64,000 nt of DNA from Parashewanella spongiae (lineage in GTDB: Bacteria; Pseudomonadota; Gammaproteobacteria; Enterobacterales; Shewanellaceae): positions 868,001 to 932,000 of the forward strand of contig NZ_CP037952.1 of assembly GCF_004358345.1 (NCBI RefSeq), written 5' to 3'. Made by a program: the position numbers and the translations under genes. Shown in pieces: positions 59,246 through 64,000 of the stretch (position 1 is its first letter; each line of letters begins with the position of its first letter). Under the pieces are notes generated by a model, which was not told where the DNA came from, searched no databases, and was given only the letters and a program-made list of their open reading frames with translations.

Positions 59246-60466
59246 ATGAGTAATAATTTACATCAAGCGGGTGTTAAGCTGCTCAAACAACTGAGTAAAC
59301 ACGCTGATTTGATCATGGATGCTTATGTGGCAGGCTCAGTTGATGAAACCAAAGCTGAGTCGAAAGCGATCGACAAACTAAAAAATGCTGGCATTTTGTG
59401 GCGACCTGATCTAGAGCAAGATCTCAGGTTAACTCGAACTGTGCGAGCAATGCTGGAGGAAGCATTAAGCGATGAACGCAATCGGCAAATCGACTCAAAT
59501 GCTGGTTCGGCATTAGCAACGATTAAGACCTTAGCTAATCATTATAAAGAAGCTCGTCATAATGTTGATCATGCTGCCGCAGAAGCTTATCTGGCTGACT
59601 TAAGTGAGCATGTATATAGCTTTACTGAAAGCTTGGCATACTCAACCCGTGTACTTTGGAGCCGTATTAATAATGACTTCGGTTATGTTGGCAGCATAAA
59701 TGCCAAAATTCGCGAAAACGAACTCGCTCAAACTCAGGTGACAGAGCTACTCAATGGATTGGAGATGTTTCAATTTGAAGAACTGACAGAGATAGCAGGT
59801 GATGTACGTGAGCTGCGAAAGTTGCTAGTGACAGCACTGCATGAAAGCTTAAGTTTGAATATCGAAGAATTAAGTTTAGTTCAAGGTCGCTTACTTGAAT
59901 TATTAGGGCGTTTTCGCCAAATACGTGGGCGTACTCGTTTACTGAAAGGCTGGTTGTTAAATGCAGAAATGCATCCAGATTACACTCCTGATAACCATGT
60001 TAATCACAAGCAAATCCCTTCAATTTTTAATCAAGCCGAGTCACTCTTAGCACCAGCTTCGGTAGATATTCGCAACACAATGCATGAGGCTGAAATTATG
60101 CAATTAGTCGCTAAGGTTAAAAGCTTTAGTGACAGGCCTAAATCTACCGAATCTGAAAAAGAATTATCTAGCTTTACTTTGGAAGATACACAAGATTTTG
60201 AAATCATAGAAAGCGCCATTAAGGTGGCGGTTGATAAGTATTTGTGTGACGTCATTGAAAGTGGTCAACCGACTTCAGCATTGGAGTACTTATCAGCCAA
60301 ACAATTAGCTTTTGATAGCGAAAGTTGGCTGTATCAAGTTATTGGTGGATATGAAGGCCTAGCTGAAGAATATAAAGAGCACTTCAGTTTATTAGCTGAA
60401 GGAAAAAATCACTCTGTTTATACAGGTAACTTTATTGTGAGTGATATTATTATTGGATTAGATTGA
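59246..60466 (+). CDS. kleisin-like subunit (MukF/MksF/JetA-like)
   Basis: 406 residues from ATG 59246, with AGGAG 6 bp upstream. N-terminal winged-helix-like part (KAIDKLKNAGILWRPDLEQD), a long helical middle (ELLNGLEMFQFEELTEIAG...) and a C-terminal domain, as in kleisins that bridge the SMC heads. Sequence similarity to MukF is not obvious by eye; the call relies on its place between MukE-like and Toprim subunits. Confidence 0.65.
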   Translation: MSNNLHQAGVKLLKQLSKHADLIMDAYVAGSVDETKAESKAIDKLKNAGILWRPDLEQDLRLTRTVRAMLEEALSDERNRQIDSNAGSALATIKTLANHYKEARHNVDHAAAEAYLADLSEHVYSFTESLAYSTRVLWSRINNDFGYVGSINAKIRENELAQTQVTELLNGLEMFQFEELTEIAGDVRELRKLLVTALHESLSLNIEELSLVQGRLLELLGRFRQIRGRTRLLKGWLLNAEMHPDYTPDNHVNHKQIPSIFNQAESLLAPASVDIRNTMHEAEIMQLVAKVKSFSDRPKSTESEKELSSFTLEDTQDFEIIESAIKVAVDKYLCDVIESGQPTSALEYLSAKQLAFDSESWLYQVIGGYEGLAEEYKEHFSLLAEGKNHSVYTGNFIVSDIIIGLD

Positions 60467-60490
60467 TAAACATCGAGGACGAAGACTACA

Positions 60491-61357
60491 TTGGGTAAAC
60501 TCACGGACATGCATTTCAAGGCTATTGCGAATCTTGTTAAACAGCGACGACAAGTGACTTTTCGATTAAATCCAATGTGGCAAGAAATTTATGATGTGAC
60601 CGAAATCGGGGATTACATTCAGCAGAGCCGGAAATTGATATTGTCTGCTAGTCACTTAAAAACTCTTCGCCAAACTATCAAAGATATTTGCAAAGTTGAT
60701 GTGTTGAGTTATTCGCCTGATATTGAACGAATAGAAATGACGACTCAAGGCGCTGACGATAAACTGGCTAAAATTAAACCCGAAGATGATTTTGTCCTGT
60801 TTAAGATCTTGGGTGTGACTTTTAATTTTCAGCCTTTTACAAACGCATGCTCAATGAGAGTGAAAGTCGATGAGCTTTTAGCTTTTTTCGCAAATGAAAA
60901 TATTTCAACAGTTTTAGTCGTAGAGAATCTTGATATTTTTGATCGAATTTATGAGTTTGATCTCCCTTGTAATAAAGAATCAACTTTGGTGGTTTATCGT
61001 GGAGATAGCAAACATTCACCAACAGGGTTGAAACGATTTTTAGTTAACATACCTAAGAAAAGTGAGATCATTGCTTTTACCGATTTTGATCCAGAAGGAT
61101 TAAGAATTGCTTTAACACTTCCATCCATAAACGCTGTATTGCTTCCAAATCTGAAACATATACCTGTGGAAACCTTGCGTAAGTATAATCAAATTGATGA
61201 CTACGTAAAGCAAAGTAATGCTAGAAGTTTTTTAAGCACATCTTGTAATGAAAAAATCGAACCAGATTGGCAGTTCATGAAAACTCATCGATTGAGCATT
61301 AAACAACAGACTATGTTGTCTAACCAAGTACCATTGAAATTGAACACGATTAATTAG
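60491..61357 (+). CDS. Toprim nuclease subunit (JetD/MksG-like)
   Basis: 288 residues. The C-terminal half has a Toprim signature: Glu145 in VLVVENLDIF and the DxD pair D198/D200 in IIAFTDFDPEGLRIAL. In Wadjet, JetD/MksG is the topoisomerase-VI-like nuclease that cuts looped plasmid DNA. The start appears to be TTG 60491 behind GAGGACG; ATG 60509 is an alternative. A MITE A copy begins at its stop codon: TAG here, TAA if the element is removed. Confidence 0.78.
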   Translation: MGKLTDMHFKAIANLVKQRRQVTFRLNPMWQEIYDVTEIGDYIQQSRKLILSASHLKTLRQTIKDICKVDVLSYSPDIERIEMTTQGADDKLAKIKPEDDFVLFKILGVTFNFQPFTNACSMRVKVDELLAFFANENISTVLVVENLDIFDRIYEFDLPCNKESTLVVYRGDSKHSPTGLKRFLVNIPKKSEIIAFTDFDPEGLRIALTLPSINAVLLPNLKHIPVETLRKYNQIDDYVKQSNARSFLSTSCNEKIEPDWQFMKTHRLSIKQQTMLSNQVPLKLNTIN

Positions 61358-61670
61358 GGGCTGTTGATCTTTTAGGATTAAATTTTGTGCTATTTGAGTA
61401 TTTATCTGTTCAAGGCGTGAGCAGTGATGCTTAGCCATCTAAGTGAGCTGGTCACAACACAGAACAGTGAATGCTCAAAAGCATCGAAAAAAGAGAGAGC
61501 GTAAATTGGTCGCTCTTTCTAAATCAAAGGTGCTGCATTATCGTTTTCTTATTTGGAAACGAAGTAACGACAGTTTTGTATGTCGATAATAACCAAACCT
61601 CACAAACTTTGCCTTGCATAAAATAACCAATTTATCGCTGCAAAAACAATCACGAAAGATCAACAGATCC
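61357..61670. mobile_element. MITE family A, copy 3 (314 bp)
   Basis: Termini GGGGCTGTTGATCTTTT and AAGATCAACAGATCC, diverged from the other two copies, flanked by TA (61355-61356, 61671-61672). Carries the 31-bp module and a second local inverted stretch (AAAGAGAGAGCG...CGCTCTTTC). The 226 bp to the next gene hold no feature I can name. Confidence 0.85.
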
Positions 61671-61896
61671 TAATCATAACTGCGATTTCATAAATTTTAG
61701 GCCTGTCTTTAACCATCGTACACCTATTTTATTTCCAATATATTTCAGTGGAAACATTTTTACACATAACTCGAGTATAAAATAGATTGTATACAGTATT
61801 CATTTGGTGTATGTTTTCGTTGTTCGAGTAAAAAATAGGCAATAACTAAGCGGTAATCGCCTCGAATATTACCTCAAAGGGATGAAGGAAAGGTTT

Positions 61897-64000
61897 ATGA
61901 ATACGAATTATTTTATAAGTAAATGTCCATCCCGAAAAACGCTTGCTGCCATTGCGGTTAGTTCAGCGTTGTTGTTTTCGGCTCCTGCAGCTTTAGCTGT
62001 GGATGGTAGCGGTATCGTCAAAGGTCATATTGAAAATGTTTCAGGTCAAAGCATTGCTAACGCAACGATAACCTTGAAGCACAAAACTAAAGGTTTGGTT
62101 TATTCTATATCAACTAATGACAACGGTGAGTATATTCTTCGTAATGTTCCTGTCGGGGACTACGATATAACGATCAGCAAAAACGGATTTTCACAAGCTT
62201 CTGAAAACAATGTTGAAGTGACCATCGGGCAAGCTCTAATACTAGATAGTCAACTTCAAAGTGCTTCAAGTGAAAATATTGAGCGTATCGAAGTTACTGG
62301 CAGCAGTATTCGTCGAGTAGATTTAGAAAACTCAACTTCTGGCGTAACCTTGACCCAGGCAGAATTGAATGTATTGCCTGTTAGTACAGGTTTTGAAAGC
62401 ATTGCTTTATTAGCGCCAGGTACAGCAGCACCTGGCGGTAGTAACTTTAAAGGTGCTTCAAGTTTTGGTGGTGCTTCTTCTGCTGAAAACGGCTACTATT
62501 TGAACGGATTGAATGTCACTAATATTCGTACTGGTTTAGGTTCTATAGCCTTGCCATGGGAAGCGATATCTCAGACGCAAGTCCAAACGGGAGGAGTTAC
62601 TCCTGAATTTGGCGGAGCAATGGGTGGAATAGTGAACGCAGTTTCTAAATCAGGTAACAATGATTTTAGTTTCGGCGTAGAAGCAAGGTGGGATCCTTCT
62701 TCACTTCGATCTGAACACCAATCAATTTATGATTCTGAAGGTGTTATCCAAACAAACACTCAGCGTGATAGTACTGATTTTAAATATGTAAGACTTTGGG
62801 CTAGTGGCTCAATTATTGAAGATAAACTGTTCTATTACGGTTTGTATGCACCACGCAGAACTGAGAGCGAATGGGCTGGCCAAACAACAGCAACTGACAG
62901 GGTTTATGAATCGGATCGGTATTTTGCTAAAGTCGATTGGTTTATATCGCCAGAACACTCTATTGGCTTGACTGCAATGAATAATAAAGAAACATACGAA
63001 ACAAGTGTGTTTGGTTATGATGCAGATACCAATGTTGTGAGCGCCCAAATAGGCTTAACCTCTCCAGGTCGAGAAGGCGGGCAAGTCTACGGTATCAGTT
63101 ACAATGGTTATTTTGGCGATAACTTTTCTGTTTCAGCTGTCGCAGGTAGAACATCAGAAAACATTGATAATGTCGCGATATCTGCAGATCCTGGTGTTTG
63201 GGATCGCAGGTTTGGAACGACTTTAAGCCAACATACTCAGTCTAGTATTTCTGAAGAAGAATACATTCGTGATCAAGCTCGTATTGACTTTAACTGGGAT
63301 CTGGAATCTCATTCAATACAGTTTGGTGTTGACTACACGAATGTAAGTGTAGACTTTACTTCAGGTCAGAATGGTATTGGGGATGCAGAAGGTTGGTGGA
63401 ACGTTAGGACCTCTAACGGTGATGATTTGTCAGGCTTAGATGCTGGCGAGCACTATATTGAGCGTCGTGTGAGAACAAGGTTTACTGACTCAGAAGTGAA
63501 CTCTTTAGCTTTTTATGCCAGTGACACTTGGCAAGTGACTGATGAACTTGTATTAAAATTTGGTGCTCGTTACAGTGGCTTTGAAAATACCGTAAGTGAT
63601 GGTCGCGCTTATGTCGATATTGATAATCAATTTGCACCAAGACTGCAAGCTATTTACGATGTATTTGGTGACGGAACGTCAAAAGCTTATGCAACATTTG
63701 GTCGTTACTTCCAGCCAGTATCCGCCAACATGAATATTACTCAAGGTTCATCTTCTATCGAATGGTTTGAACATTTTTCATTAGCTGAGCTTGATGGTGA
63801 TGGATCTCCTACGCTTTCTGCTGATGGTTCTCCAAATCGTGGTGCTATGGTTCGTGATAGATTTTATCGCCAACGTGGCATTACCGAACCTGGTTTGATT
63901 TCTTCTGCTTCAATAAAACCTATGTATTCTGATGAATTTACACTGGGCTATGAGCAAGAAGTGTTTGGTGACATGACAGCAGGTGTTCGTTTTGTTTATC
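61897..64000 (+). CDS. TonB-dependent receptor, Oar-like, N-terminal part
   Basis: The frame is open from ATG 61897 (GAAGGAAAGG upstream) to the right edge, 701 codons. Order: signal peptide (IAVSSALLFSAPAALA), carboxypeptidase-regulatory-like beta domain (GIVKGHIENVSGQSIANATI), plug domain starting IERIEVTGSSIRR with GGVTPEFGGAMGGIVNAV, then barrel strands. Such receptors import large ligands such as peptides, glycans or siderophores using TonB energy; the ligand is unknown. The C-terminal barrel lies outside the window. Confidence 0.9.
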   Translation, partial: MNTNYFISKCPSRKTLAAIAVSSALLFSAPAALAVDGSGIVKGHIENVSGQSIANATITLKHKTKGLVYSISTNDNGEYILRNVPVGDYDITISKNGFSQASENNVEVTIGQALILDSQLQSASSENIERIEVTGSSIRRVDLENSTSGVTLTQAELNVLPVSTGFESIALLAPGTAAPGGSNFKGASSFGGASSAENGYYLNGLNVTNIRTGLGSIALPWEAISQTQVQTGGVTPEFGGAMGGIVNAVSKSGNNDFSFGVEARWDPSSLRSEHQSIYDSEGVIQTNTQRDSTDFKYVRLWASGSIIEDKLFYYGLYAPRRTESEWAGQTTATDRVYESDRYFAKVDWFISPEHSIGLTAMNNKETYETSVFGYDADTNVVSAQIGLTSPGREGGQVYGISYNGYFGDNFSVSAVAGRTSENIDNVAISADPGVWDRRFGTTLSQHTQSSISEEEYIRDQARIDFNWDLESHSIQFGVDYTNVSVDFTSGQNGIGDAEGWWNVRTSNGDDLSGLDAGEHYIERRVRTRFTDSEVNSLAFYASDTWQVTDELVLKFGARYSGFENTVSDGRAYVDIDNQFAPRLQAIYDVFGDGTSKAYATFGRYFQPVSANMNITQGSSSIEWFEHFSLAELDGDGSPTLSADGSPNRGAMVRDRFYRQRGITEPGLISSASIKPMYSDEFTLGYEQEVFGDMTAGVRFVY

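Overview
The window is chromosomal DNA of a moderately AT-rich gammaproteobacterium of the Shewanellaceae/Alteromonadales type (Shewanella or Parashewanella is my best guess; this is inference). It rests on conserved neighbourhoods: mrcB-hrpB, sfsA-dksA-gluQ, lptD-surA-pdxA-rsmA-apaG-apaH divergent from amgK-murU-djlA, rplU-rpmA-obgE divergent from ispB, plus DUF3581- and DUF3718-like proteins and an Oar-like TonB receptor.

Layout. 1-12 kb: lipoprotein start, dicarboxylate symporter, PBP1b, HrpB, an orphan, aminopeptidase PepB, then sfsA, dksA and gluQ. 12-18.3 kb: accessory segment where pcnB-folK is commonly found, with an orphan, nested repeats and a 1312-residue ankyrin protein carrying sixteen exact 123-bp units. 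18.3-32.3 kb: hydroxyacid dehydrogenase, djlA, the muropeptide-recycling pair murU/amgK, the lptD-apaH cluster (split before apaH by an 872-bp nested repeat) and a chemotaxis receptor. 32.8-35.7 kb: an HTH membrane-regulator gene cut in two by a 2154-bp transposon-like unit whose only recognisable cargo is a two-gene Pycsar-like antiphage system (membrane effector plus class III cyclase). 35.7-45 kb: housekeeping genes (folA, obgE, rpmA, rplU, ispB, ung), a LysE exporter, an S10 peptidase and an orphan. 45.4-52.5 kb: copper and respiration genes (PCuAC chaperone, SCO, NirK), then PepSY, FMN-binding protein and porin with a possible Fur site. 54.9-61.4 kb: a four-gene SMC-MukE-kleisin-Toprim operon, a Wadjet/MksBEFG-like anti-plasmid system with SMC first rather than third. 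61.9 kb to the end: a TonB-dependent receptor open at the window edge.

Small non-coding mobile repeats run throughout. I can separate at least five families by their termini: A (TA target), B, C and D (related ends, 5-bp target duplications) and E (3-bp TAA/TTA duplications), plus a less defined F. Many insertions can be resolved exactly, including copies nested three deep, one that splits a gene, and several lying between a stop codon and what looks like that gene's terminator. A 31-bp hairpin module is present in some copies and absent from siblings across different families. The two defence loci and the repeats make 32.4-35.1 kb and 53.5-61.7 kb the most interesting stretches.
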